Assembly (NCBI GenBank): GCA_016709155.1
Contig: JADJEI010000008.1
Location: 1-17,948, forward strand
DNA length: 17,948 nt
Source: Ignavibacteriales bacterium
GTDB lineage: Bacteria; Bacteroidota; Ignavibacteria; Ignavibacteriales; Ignavibacteriaceae
Direction: 5' to 3'
Under the pieces are notes generated by a model, which saw only the letters and a list, made by a program, of their open reading frames with translations, had not been told where the DNA came from and did no database searches. The translations under genes were made by a program, and so were the position numbers. Below, in pieces: positions 7,707-15,404 of this stretch (the stretch's first letter is position 1; each line of letters begins with the position of its first letter).

Positions 7707-8619
7707 TGAACCACAATCAATCGCCATTGACCAGGCAGGTAATGTCTACATAACAGGTTTTGGTAGCAGCAGCCCGTTTACAACTGATAGAGATTATTTA
7801 ACAATAAAATATAGCACAGACGGTGATGAATTATGGGTTGCAAATTACAACAACGGAAGTACTGATGAAGCGAGTTCAGTTGCTGTTGATAACTCCGGTA
7901 ATGTTTATGTAACAGGGGTAAGTGGTGGATTTGGGAATGATTATGCAACAATAAAATATAATTTATCCGGAGTGGAGCAGTGGGTAAAACGATACCATGG
8001 CGGCGTACCCTTTAGCTCTAATTTCGATGCGGCAAGTGCATTAACTGTTGATGAAAATTCAAATGTCTATGTTACAGGTTCGAGTGTGGTGGGATTAAGC
8101 ACCAACGATGCTGATTTTTTTACAATTAAATATAGTAGTGATGGCGACTCATTGTGGACTGCAAGATACAATGGACCCGGTAATGGGGGTGATGGAGGGA
8201 TAGATATTGTATCGGATAATTTTGGGAATATATATGTAATTGGAACTAGTATAGGTATTGGAACTGCATCGGATTATACTCTAATAAAATATAAGCAAAC
8301 TCCTGTCAGCGGGCTTGATGCTAAAACCGGAAACATTCTGATAGGGTATAATCTATCAAACAATTATCCAAATCCGTTTAATCCAACAACAAAAATAAAA
8401 TACACAATTCCTTCAAACGTCAAAAGTCAAACGTCAAATGTGAGTTTGAAAGTTTATGATATACTTGGAAATAAAGTTGCTGAGCTTGTGAACGAAAACA
8501 AACCTGCAGGTGAATATGAAATTTTATTTGATGCATCCGAATTGCCAAGCGGGATATATCTCTACCAGTTGCGAGCTGGAGATTTTGTCGTATCGAAAAA
8601 AATGACGTTAATCAAATAG
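7702..8619 (+). CDS. C-terminal part of the SBBP-repeat protein with T9SS sorting domain
   Basis: Continuing from the T-run shift, this part adds four more repeats (IDQAGNVYITGFG, VDNSGNVYVTGVS, VDENSNVYVTGSS and SDNFGNIYVIGTS), giving eight in the whole protein. The final ~95 residues are a T9SS type A domain: YNLSNNYPNPFNPTTKIKY, then VYDILGNKVAELVNENKPAG, LPSGIYLYQLRAG and KKMTLIK. The ATG at 7663 lies inside the upstream segment and is only a chance start. The sorting domain is clearly related to that of the Asp-box protein, sharing the VYDxLGxxVAELVNE block. Total length is about 550 residues. The ligand or role cannot be told. Confidence 0.85.
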   Translation, partial: FDEPQSIAIDQAGNVYITGFGSSSPFTTDRDYLTIKYSTDGDELWVANYNNGSTDEASSVAVDNSGNVYVTGVSGGFGNDYATIKYNLSGVEQWVKRYHGGVPFSSNFDAASALTVDENSNVYVTGSSVVGLSTNDADFFTIKYSSDGDSLWTARYNGPGNGGDGGIDIVSDNFGNIYVIGTSIGIGTASDYTLIKYKQTPVSGLDAKTGNILIGYNLSNNYPNPFNPTTKIKYTIPSNVKSQTSNVSLKVYDILGNKVAELVNENKPAGEYEILFDASELPSGIYLYQLRAGDFVVSKKMTLIK

Positions 8620-8686
8620 CTTAACTTTAATAAAATTCATCTTTAACATTTAATAATATAATAAAAATATATTGTGAGGATGCAGA

Positions 8687-8972
8687 ATGAAAACCAAATC
8701 AATTTCATTATTTTTTATTTTTCTTTTGAGTTTACCAAGTTCTCTCCTTTGGAGCCAGAATTTTCAGCTGGAATGAGAATTCCCAGATAGGCTTAGATAC
8801 GTGGGCAATATAGATGGCGATGGTATCGGGAAATTTGCGTTTGAAGATGAGGACAGCCTGAGAACAACTTTTTTATGACGGCAAATCTCATAATATAAAA
8901 TGGACTATTGATGGTCGGGATTTTCAATCTGAGTTGTACTATGCTGAAAGGGCCAGCGCTGTACCTAAATAG
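8687..8972 (+). pseudogene. Truncated, frameshifted start of an exported protein
   Basis: An ATG behind GTGAGGA (8674-8680) opens a signal peptide, MKTKSISLFFIFLLSLPSSL then LWSQNFQLE, and stops. Other frames carry on plausibly: WNENSQIGLDTWAI, then NIDGDGIGKFAFEDEDSLRT and YDGKSHNIKWTIDGRDFQSE. The 'DGDG-x-G-x-FAFE' strip resembles FG-GAP-like calcium loops of secreted integrin-type propellers. The rest of such a protein and its T9SS tail are absent; coding potential fades before the IS stub at 9080. It is probably the 5' remnant of a third T9SS cargo gene cut off downstream. At least two single-base shifts are needed to read it. Confidence 0.5.
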
Positions 8973-9079
8973 TCCTCCCTTAAAAAGCGGAATAAGTTGT
9001 TAAAGTAGAAAAAACAAATAAAAAAAGTGAAAAAGATTTGGTTTAAAACACAAGATTTAAATAATTTAGATTAAAAACC

Positions 9080-9340
9080 TTGCAAATTATTACGATAAAA
9101 AAGACAGAAAAGAAATCACAGATCAGTATGTTCTTCTCATTGAAGGATACCTTGGATCAGAAGCATCCGTTATTCATATTGGAAGAAAAAATTAACTGGC
9201 AGCAGTTAGAAGATGCTTTCAGTCCTCTTTATTGTTCAGATAATGGACGACCGGCTCTGCCAATACGATTGATGGTGGGGTTATTGATATTAAAACATCT
9301 TCGTAATATTTCAGATGAAAGTGTGGCAGTTACTACTTAA
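9080..9340 (+). mobile_element. N-terminal stub of an IS5-family (DUF772) transposase
   Basis: The 86-residue frame reads SQISMFFSLKDTLDQKHPLF, then INWQQLEDAFSPLYCSDNGR, PALPIRLMVGLLILKHLRNI and SDESVAVTT, the classic N-terminal domain of IS5-type transposases (normally followed by a DDE catalytic domain of some 250-300 residues, missing here). The sequence shares strongly conserved stretches with the element at 2310-2705 (for example GAAATCACAGATCAGT and TTGGATCAGAAGCATCC with few changes), so both derive from one IS family. A weak left-end remnant (TTAAAAACC, 9071-9079) precedes it. No right terminal repeat is seen before the direct repeat at 9421, so the element has lost its 3' portion. 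The TTG start is uncertain. Confidence 0.75.
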
Positions 9341-9420
9341 GCTGAAAGAAACTTTTCAATTAAATCGATTTAGTCATTATAAAATATAATATCCCCGTGG
9401 GATAGCACATCTCTTCGGGA

Positions 9421-9610
9421 ATGATTTATAAATTGCTGAATTGTTTAATTGCTGAATTGCCGGGTTTAATTTTTCATTTTTCATTATTCATTTTTAATTG
9501 CCTTCGTGTTTAATATTTTCTTTTACTAAAAGATTATCATTTGCATATCTGCCCTCGATTAAATTTAAAAAAAATAAAATTGCTTAATGAAATTTAAATT
9601 GCCCAAACTT
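9421..9610 (+). repeat. Upstream copy of a ~190-bp direct repeat (truncated symporter 5' end)
   Basis: This block matches 11119-11311. Over the ~107 bases from CCGGG onward only three positions differ; the rest has a few substitutions and small indels. It includes the leader of the SDF symporter gene and its first codons (ATG at 9587, reading MKFKLPKL before divergence), and the match ends after GCCCAAACTT, exactly where hsdS sequence takes over. Its 5' end is a low-complexity run built from AATTGCTGAATTG/TTTAATTG units and ATTTTTCATT runs. Confidence 0.9.
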
Positions 9611-9852
9611 TTGGGGTAAATTATCCTAGAACCTCTTTTGATGCTTTAAGCAGATTTAAGTTTGCGTTACCAAATCCTACTGAGCAAAAAAGTATTGGTA
9701 ATGTATTATTCAAGTTAGAGGATAAAATAATCACTCATAATTGCTATAGAAATCAATTGAGAGATATATTTAGTTCTATGCTTAATCAACTTATGACAGG
9801 TCAAATCCGGGTTATAGATATTGAATTCAAAGAAGTTGAGAAAGTACGCTAA
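9598..9852 (+). pseudogene. hsdS: 3' remnant of a type I restriction specificity subunit gene (hsdS)
   Basis: The open frame reads VNYPRTSFDALSRFKFALPN, then PTEQKSIGNVLFKLEDKIIT, NCYRNQLRDIFSSMLNQLMT and GQIRVIDIEF before the stop. 'PTEQKxIGxVLxxLEDKI' is the conserved stretch after the second target recognition domain of HsdS, and 'LFxSxLNQLMTGxIRV' is the distal conserved region, so the last ~80 residues are present of a protein normally 400 or more long. Both recognition domains are absent and no HsdM or HsdR gene is in the window. The coding sequence begins abruptly at the edge of the direct repeat. It sits about 110 bp upstream of fic; Fic genes are frequent passengers in type I restriction loci. 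Non-functional on its own. Confidence 0.8.
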
Positions 9853-9866
9853 AAATAAAGCATTTC

Positions 9867-9951
9867 TGGCTCATAAATAGCCATAATTTGCTTTGTGGCT
9901 CACATATAGCTACATTTGAGCCGCAAATATATTTGTGATTCATAAGTGAGC
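9867..9951 (+). promoter_or_regulatory. Operator-like array of GGCTCA half-sites upstream of fic
   Basis: Three related units lie between hsdS and fic: TGGCTCATAAATAGCCA (9867-9883, 5-bp perfect arms), a 30-nt imperfect palindrome at 9895-9924 centred on AG/CT (12 of 15 positions pair; outer arms GTGGCTCA and TGAGCCGC), and TGATTCATAAGTGAGC (9936-9951). The shared half-site is GGCTCA with its inverse TGAGCC. The last unit ends 8 nt before the fic ATG, so a bound protein would block transcription or initiation. Fic itself has a C-terminal winged-helix-like domain that could bind here; this is inference. Confidence 0.5.
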
Positions 9952-9959
9952 TAAAAAAA

Positions 9960-11051
9960 ATGAAACCTTATAAACCTGAAAATCTTCCACTGCAGAATTT
10001 GGAATGGCAGCATCTGATCAGTTTAATAAGCGAAGCAAACAGGAAGTTAGCCCGCTACGATGGAATTCTGCAGACAATGCCAAATCCGTTATTGCTCCTT
10101 TCACCTCTCACAACACAAGAAGCAGTTCTCTCATCGCGTATTGAAGGGACACAAGCTACATTAGAAGAAGTCCTGAAATTTGAAGCTGATCCAAAAGCAG
10201 AAACAAAAAAGTATGATGACATTCAGGAAGTGATCAATTACAGAAAGGCAACTGCCGTAACCGTGGAAGAAATGAAAAAAAGACCGATCAGCCTTAACCT
10301 GATAAAAAATATGCATTCGGTTTTGCTGCAAAGTGTTAGAGGTGAAAACAAAGCACGCGGTGAATTCAGAAAAATTCAAAACTGGATTGGTAAACCGGGA
10401 AGCACAATTGAAGAAGCAAGTTTTGTTCCTCCAGATCCAAATGAGTTGATGAAAGGATTGGATAATTTTGAGAAATATATTCACTATGAGGAAAAAGACA
10501 GACTAGTTCAACTTGCAATTATTCACGCTCAGTTTGAAATATTACATCCATTCCTTGACGGCAACGGAAGGATTGGGAGGATTTTAATTCCGCTATTCTT
10601 TTTTGAGAAAAAAATACTCAACACACCGATGTTTTATATAAGTGCTTTCTTCGATTCCAACAGGGACGAATATTATGATAAACTAAAAGCTGTAACTGAT
10701 AATAAGAATTGGGAAGGATGGATAAAGTTTTTCCTGAAAGGTGTTATTCACCAATCGGAGAAAAACATTGATAAAGCAAAATCAATCTTGCAGTTATATA
10801 ATAAGATGAAAGAAAAAATGATAAGTGTAACGCATTCACAGTATTCAATAAAGGTACTGGACAACTTATTTAATATGCCTGTTTTTTCATCAACTGACTT
10901 TATTAAGAATTCAAATATTCCGAAAGCAAGCGCTAAGAGAATTTTAAACCGGCTTGAAGAAGCTGGAACAATTAAGATTCTTACTCAGGGGAGTGGAAGG
11001 AAGCCTACACTTTACATTTTCCGTCAACTAATTGAGATAGCTAATGAGTAA
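9960..11051 (+). CDS. fic: Class II Fic-domain protein AMPylase with C-terminal winged helix
   Basis: The 363-residue protein is intact and of normal length for the class. The N-terminal region carries the self-inhibitory helix motif [S/T]xxxE[G/N] as SSRIEG (Ser58-Gly63), which places it in class II, where the Glu (Glu62) blocks productive ATP binding. The Fic core HPFLDGNGRIGR (residues 196-207) has the catalytic His196 and the phosphate-binding GNGR loop, so AMP transfer to a protein hydroxyl is expected. Residues about 290-355 resemble a winged HTH (SSTDFIKNSNIPKASAKRIL, then NRLEEAGTIKILTQGSGRKP). The start ATG follows an A-rich stretch with only a weak GAG. It lies beside an hsdS remnant inside a pair of direct repeats, which points to acquisition with a type I restriction locus. 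The modified target is unknown. Confidence 0.92.
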   Translation: MKPYKPENLPLQNLEWQHLISLISEANRKLARYDGILQTMPNPLLLLSPLTTQEAVLSSRIEGTQATLEEVLKFEADPKAETKKYDDIQEVINYRKATAVTVEEMKKRPISLNLIKNMHSVLLQSVRGENKARGEFRKIQNWIGKPGSTIEEASFVPPDPNELMKGLDNFEKYIHYEEKDRLVQLAIIHAQFEILHPFLDGNGRIGRILIPLFFFEKKILNTPMFYISAFFDSNRDEYYDKLKAVTDNKNWEGWIKFFLKGVIHQSEKNIDKAKSILQLYNKMKEKMISVTHSQYSIKVLDNLFNMPVFSSTDFIKNSNIPKASAKRILNRLEEAGTIKILTQGSGRKPTLYIFRQLIEIANE

Positions 11052-11118
11052 ATTATTTGCAGAGAGATAGGATAAATGCAATGGGAGCTGTTCGTCAAAT
11101 GATGGATTATGATTTTTT

Positions 11119-11311
11119 ATGATTGATAAATTGCTGAATTGCTAAATTGTTTAATTGCCGGGTTTAATTTTTAATTTTTCATTATTCATTTTTAATTGCC
11201 TTCGTGTTTAATATTTTCTTTTACTAAAAGATTATCTTTTGCATATTTGCCCTCGATTAAATTCAAAAAAAAATAAATAACTGCTTAATGAAATTTAAAC
11301 CGCCCAAACTT
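11119..11311 (+). repeat. Downstream copy of the ~190-bp direct repeat, leading into the intact symporter gene
   Basis: This partner of 9421-9610 begins ATGATTGATAAATTGCTG and ends in GCCCAAACTT, eight codons into the SDF symporter gene. The distance between the copies is about 1.7 kb. Here the reading frame continues into the full-length gene, whereas the upstream copy is cut. The copies differ by scattered substitutions, so they are two real loci. Confidence 0.9.
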
Positions 11312-12817
11312 CACAACCAGATAATCGCTGCGCTGATTCTTGGGGCTGTGTTCGGTTCGATATTTAATATTAAAAAGGATGTGCTTGTTATTGAGTACAT
11401 AAAAGATAAAAAAACCGTCACTGAAAAAATTGAGAGGTGGCAGAATTTTATTTTGGTGAATCCCGCCGAATCGGATTCTCTCTTTTTTGATTCTAAGCAG
11501 CAGCTTTTGATTATAAATTCTTTAAGTAAAATTTCAGAATCAAATCAACAATCAGAAGCAATTGTTTCATCCTTTATCGCTGATCAGAAATTAATTCCTT
11601 CAAAGCATTTTTATAATATTACTTCTATCAGTAAAGAAACGACGATTCCATCAGACATCAAATGGATTGGTGATATTTTTATCCGTCTCTTAAATATGAT
11701 AGCTGTTCCGCTTGTGCTGGCTTCGCTTGTTGTGGGTGCAGCAAGTCTTGGAGATATAAAAAAGTTTGCACGAATCGGCGGAAAAACAATTTCACTATAT
11801 ATTTTTACCACCGCCCTTGCAATTTCTATCGGATTGATTTTAGCAAATGTCATTCAACCCGGTACGCGAATGCCTGCTGAGACGAAAACATCTTTGCTTT
11901 CTGTTTATGGGCAAGAAGCTCAAAGTAAAATGAATCTTCAAGGGAATTTCAGTTTAATAGATCAGGTTGTTAATCTCGTTCCGAAAAACCCAATTACTGC
12001 ATTAGCAAACAGTGAAATGATTCAGATAGTTTTCTTTGCTGTTTTTCTCGGTTTGGTTTTAAGTCTGATCAGTAAAGAAAAATCAGAGCCTGTCATAAAA
12101 TTTTTTGATGGACTCAGTGAATCAATGATCAAAATGGTTGACATCATTATGCTGATTGCACCGCTTGGAGTTTTCGCTTTAATCTCTGCAACAATCAGCG
12201 AGTTTGGTTTTGATATACTGCAAACTTTATTCTGGTATGCTGTAACTGTTTTGCTTGGATTGTTAATTCAGACATTCGGTGTTTATGCTTTGTTCATAAA
12301 GTTTTTCAGCAAGTTTAACGTGAGTACATTTTTTAAGGGGATCAGAAGAGTTCAAACGATTGGGTTCAGCACTAGTTCATCTGCGGCAACTTTGCCTGTA
12401 AACATTGAGTGCTGCCATGAAAATTTGGGGATATCCAAATCAATAACAAGTTTCGTTTTGCCTCTTGGTGCTACAATTAATATGGACGGCACTGCTCTTT
12501 ATCAGGGGGTGGCGGCAGTATTTATTGCACAGGTTTTTGGAATTGATCTGAGTTTAACTCAACAGCTCGCTATTGTATTTACCGCAACACTTGCATCAAT
12601 CGGAACCGCACCTGTGCCGGGAGTAGGAATTATTATGTTAATCATTATTTTAAAGGCAGTTGGAATTCCAGAAGAAGGAATTGCTTTGATAATTGGAATT
12701 GACAGAATACTTGATATGTGCCGCACGGTAACTAATGTAACTGGCGATGCGATGGTGGCAGCAGTAATTGCTACTTCGGAAAAAGAAGAAATAAAGGTTG
12801 ATTTGAGTGAAGCTTAA
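11288..12817 (+). CDS. SDF-family (dicarboxylate/amino acid:cation) symporter
   Basis: The 509-residue inner-membrane transporter shows all landmark motifs of the SDF (GltP/DctA) family: hairpin 1 STSSSAATLP (361-370), NMDGT (398-402) in TM7 for sodium or substrate coordination, hairpin 2 SIGTAPVPGVG (437-447), and TM8 DRILDMCRTVTNVTGD (472-487). Asp476 and Arg479 in TM8 match the positions that read acidic substrates in GltPh-type transporters, suggesting glutamate, aspartate or a C4-dicarboxylate driven by Na+ or H+. An unusual hydrophilic stretch of about 95 residues (30-125) separates TM1 from TM2, where relatives have a short loop. Its leader and first codons are duplicated upstream of hsdS-fic. 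The exact substrate cannot be fixed from sequence. Confidence 0.92.
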   Translation: MKFKPPKLHNQIIAALILGAVFGSIFNIKKDVLVIEYIKDKKTVTEKIERWQNFILVNPAESDSLFFDSKQQLLIINSLSKISESNQQSEAIVSSFIADQKLIPSKHFYNITSISKETTIPSDIKWIGDIFIRLLNMIAVPLVLASLVVGAASLGDIKKFARIGGKTISLYIFTTALAISIGLILANVIQPGTRMPAETKTSLLSVYGQEAQSKMNLQGNFSLIDQVVNLVPKNPITALANSEMIQIVFFAVFLGLVLSLISKEKSEPVIKFFDGLSESMIKMVDIIMLIAPLGVFALISATISEFGFDILQTLFWYAVTVLLGLLIQTFGVYALFIKFFSKFNVSTFFKGIRRVQTIGFSTSSSAATLPVNIECCHENLGISKSITSFVLPLGATINMDGTALYQGVAAVFIAQVFGIDLSLTQQLAIVFTATLASIGTAPVPGVGIIMLIIILKAVGIPEEGIALIIGIDRILDMCRTVTNVTGDAMVAAVIATSEKEEIKVDLSEA

Positions 12818-12962
12818 AAATTTAGGATGGTTGATTGGACGTTTTAGCAGATAACTTATCCCAAACCTTCTCCACGTAAGCGGGATCTTCGACTTACAGA
12901 GAGAGGGACTTTAAATATGAAATTAGAATTGATCTTTTAAATCCAAATAAAGGAGTTAGTTG

Positions 12963-14513
12963 ATGAGTGAAAATAACAATCGAGAGCAATGGGGTAGCAG
13001 GATAGGTCTTATTTTAGCTGTTGCAGGAAATGCTATCGGGCTGGGAAATTTTTTACGGTTTCCGGTTCAAGCGGCACAAAACGGCGGCGGCGCTTTTATG
13101 ATTCCATATTTTATTTTCTTTTTGATACTCGGAATTCCATTAATGTGGATTGAGTGGGGAATAGGAAGACACGGCGGAAGGTTTAATCATGGCAGCGCTC
13201 CCGGAATGTTTGATGTTCTCTGGAAAAATAAAGCTGCAAAATATTTTGGTGCTGTTGGTTTGTTCATCTCACTTGTCATAATGATTTATTATACTTATAT
13301 CGAATCGTGGACGCTTGGTTTCAGTTTCTTCTCAATCACAAAATTATACTTTGATGAAACAAGTTTCGATACAATGAAAAACTTTTTGTACAGTTATCAA
13401 GGCAGGGAGGCGGGGACACATTTCGATTCTCTTCTGCCGGCATACATATTTATGCTAATAACTTTTGCTGTCAATTTCTGGATTTTATTTAAAGGAATTT
13501 CTGCAGGAATAGAAAAGCTTGCGAAGATTGCAATGCCGCTGCTTTTTGTATTTGGAATAATTTTAGTGGTAAGAGTTTTAACATTAGGCGCTCCTGACCC
13601 AACCCACCCTGAAAATTCAGTAATTAATGGTCTGGCATTCATCTGGAATCCTGATTTATCTAAGCTTGGAAATCCATCAGTTTGGATTGCCGCAGCCGGT
13701 CAAATCTTTTTTACTCTATCAGTTGGAATGGGAACGATTCACGCTTACGCAAGTTATTTAAAACCAAAAGATGATATTGTTCTCTCAGGATTGTCAACAT
13801 CAGCGACAAACGAATTTGCAGAAGTTATTCTTGGCGGATCAATTGCAATTCCTGCGGCAGTTGCATTTTTTGGATTGACGATGACGACTCAAATTGCAGC
13901 CGGTGGTTCATTCGATCTAGGCTTTGTTTCGATGCCATTAATATTCAGGCAAATTCCATTTGGTGAATTTTTCGGTTTTCTATGGTTTTTGCTTTTATTC
14001 TTTGCAGGAATTACATCTTCAGTTGCAATGGGTCAGCCCGTGATTGCATTTCTCGAAGATGAGTTTAAAATCTCGCGCAAGAAAGCAACTGCAATATTGG
14101 CTGTTGTGGTTTTAGTCTCTGTTCAATTTGTAATATTCTTTTTGAAATTTGGATTTCTGGATGAGATGGATTATTGGGCAGGAACTTTCGGATTAGTATT
14201 GTTTGCTTTCGTGGAGACAGTTTTGTTTATGTGGGTCTTTGGAGCAGATAAAGCCTGGAAAGAAATGAATGAAGGGGGAGATATTGGTATTCCAAGAATA
14301 TTTTACCCAATTATGAAATACGTAACTCCAACAGTACTATTTGTAATCATGATCTGGTGGTTTGTTCAGGACGCATTTCCTATTCTATTATTATCTAATT
14401 CAAATCCCGAGCAAGTCCCTTATATTTGGGGCGCAAGAATTTTAATGATTTTACTTTATGCAGGATTATTTTATTTGATCAAAAAGCCTGGAGTAAAAGC
14501 AACAGATAATTAA
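12963..14513 (+). CDS. NSS-family sodium-dependent transporter (SNF/LeuT type)
   Basis: The ATG at 12963 is preferred over the TTG three bases earlier because AGGAG (12951-12955) is then 7 nt away. The N-terminus WGSRIGLILAVAGNAIGLGN then FLRFPVQAAQNGGGAFMIPY is the diagnostic TM1 of the neurotransmitter:sodium symporter family, with the unwound GNAIGLGNFLRFP segment that binds Na+ and substrate. About 11-12 hydrophobic segments follow, including SVGMGTIHAYASYL in the TM6 region and ITSSVAMGQPVIAFLEDEF in the TM8 region. Bacterial members carry amino acids or related amines with Na+. Length (516 residues) is normal. It follows the SDF symporter after ~145 bp of non-coding DNA, so it may have its own promoter. 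Substrate is undetermined. Confidence 0.93.
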   Translation: MSENNNREQWGSRIGLILAVAGNAIGLGNFLRFPVQAAQNGGGAFMIPYFIFFLILGIPLMWIEWGIGRHGGRFNHGSAPGMFDVLWKNKAAKYFGAVGLFISLVIMIYYTYIESWTLGFSFFSITKLYFDETSFDTMKNFLYSYQGREAGTHFDSLLPAYIFMLITFAVNFWILFKGISAGIEKLAKIAMPLLFVFGIILVVRVLTLGAPDPTHPENSVINGLAFIWNPDLSKLGNPSVWIAAAGQIFFTLSVGMGTIHAYASYLKPKDDIVLSGLSTSATNEFAEVILGGSIAIPAAVAFFGLTMTTQIAAGGSFDLGFVSMPLIFRQIPFGEFFGFLWFLLLFFAGITSSVAMGQPVIAFLEDEFKISRKKATAILAVVVLVSVQFVIFFLKFGFLDEMDYWAGTFGLVLFAFVETVLFMWVFGADKAWKEMNEGGDIGIPRIFYPIMKYVTPTVLFVIMIWWFVQDAFPILLLSNSNPEQVPYIWGARILMILLYAGLFYLIKKPGVKATDN

Positions 14514-14591
14514 TGCTAAAGTATAATTCTTAAAAAAATAATTTAAAGCACGAAGCAATATTTAGCGTGCTAATAAAATCGAAAAGATTTA

Positions 14592-15404
14592 ATGGACATA
14601 AATTCGAATAAAGAATCTTTCTCTGATTCTTTTAAAGAAATAATAAAAGCGATGGGGTTAGTGTTTGGTGACATCGGAACAAGCCCCATTTACACATTGA
14701 GTGTCATCTTTGTATTTACGATGCCTACTCAAGAAAATATGATGGGCATACTATCATTAATATTCTGGTCACTTATCATTTTAGTCACAATTGAATATTC
14801 GTGGCTGGCAATGAGTTTAAGTTCCAAAGGTGAGGGTGGAATAATCGTACTTAAAGAAATATTAAATTCTAAAATAAAAAAAGGCAGAAATGTTGTATTT
14901 ATAACTTTGCTTGGTTATGTCGGCGTTTCACTTATTATGGGGGATGGAGTAATCACACCTGCAATAAGTATTCTTTCCGCTGTTGAGGGTCTCGGATTGA
15001 TTCCGGGCCTTGGTCATATTCAAACAGATACAGTAGTTATTATAACCCTTGCGATTACAATATTGCTTTTTTCGTTTCAATTTAAAGGGATAGATAAAGT
15101 TGCATCCCTTTTCGGTCCGATAATGATTATCTGGTTTGTTGCATTATTCCTTAGCGGATTATTTTCAATAGCAAATTCGCCAGAAATCTTTCTTGCTGTC
15201 AGCCCGCTCTATGCAATTAATTTTATGCTTCATAACGGTATTGCAGGAATTTTTGTTTTAAGTGAAGTAATACTTTGTGCAACAGGGGGAGAAGCGCTTT
15301 ATACAGACATGGGTCATCTCGGAAGCAAACCGATAAGACAAGCGTGGATGTTTGTGTTAATTGCATTAGTCGTGAATTATTTTGGACAGGGTGCTTTGTT
15401 TTGA
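14592..15404 (+). CDS. kup: Kup potassium uptake protein, N-terminal part (frameshifted)
   Basis: The start region MGLVFGDIGTSPIYTLSVIF (residues 21-40) and GDGVITPAISILSAVEGLG (117-135) are signature blocks of the KUP/HAK/KT family, which imports K+ with H+. GEGGIIVLKE (80-89) is another conserved block. The first six or so membrane segments are in this part. The frame ends at a TGA just after a T4 run (15399-15402): with five T the reading would pass from QGALF straight into LNGGKSDQVLFEMV, found in the next frame. It is therefore one gene with the segment to 16424, not a short transporter. Only 78 bp separate it from the NSS gene, with no obvious strong ribosome-binding site. Confidence 0.88.
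   Translation: MDINSNKESFSDSFKEIIKAMGLVFGDIGTSPIYTLSVIFVFTMPTQENMMGILSLIFWSLIILVTIEYSWLAMSLSSKGEGGIIVLKEILNSKIKKGRNVVFITLLGYVGVSLIMGDGVITPAISILSAVEGLGLIPGLGHIQTDTVVIITLAITILLFSFQFKGIDKVASLFGPIMIIWFVALFLSGLFSIANSPEIFLAVSPLYAINFMLHNGIAGIFVLSEVILCATGGEALYTDMGHLGSKPIRQAWMFVLIALVVNYFGQGALF

Noticed and set aside
9390..9404. Small hairpin TATCCC-CGT-GGGATA after the IS stub
   Set aside because: A 6-bp stem with a 3-base loop and no following T run is too weak for an intrinsic terminator. It may be part of an interspersed intergenic repeat, but no second copy was found in the window.
9341..9420. Right end of the second IS copy
   Set aside because: No match to the GGGTTTTTAAGGGTTGAC terminus was found there, so the element is treated as 3' truncated.
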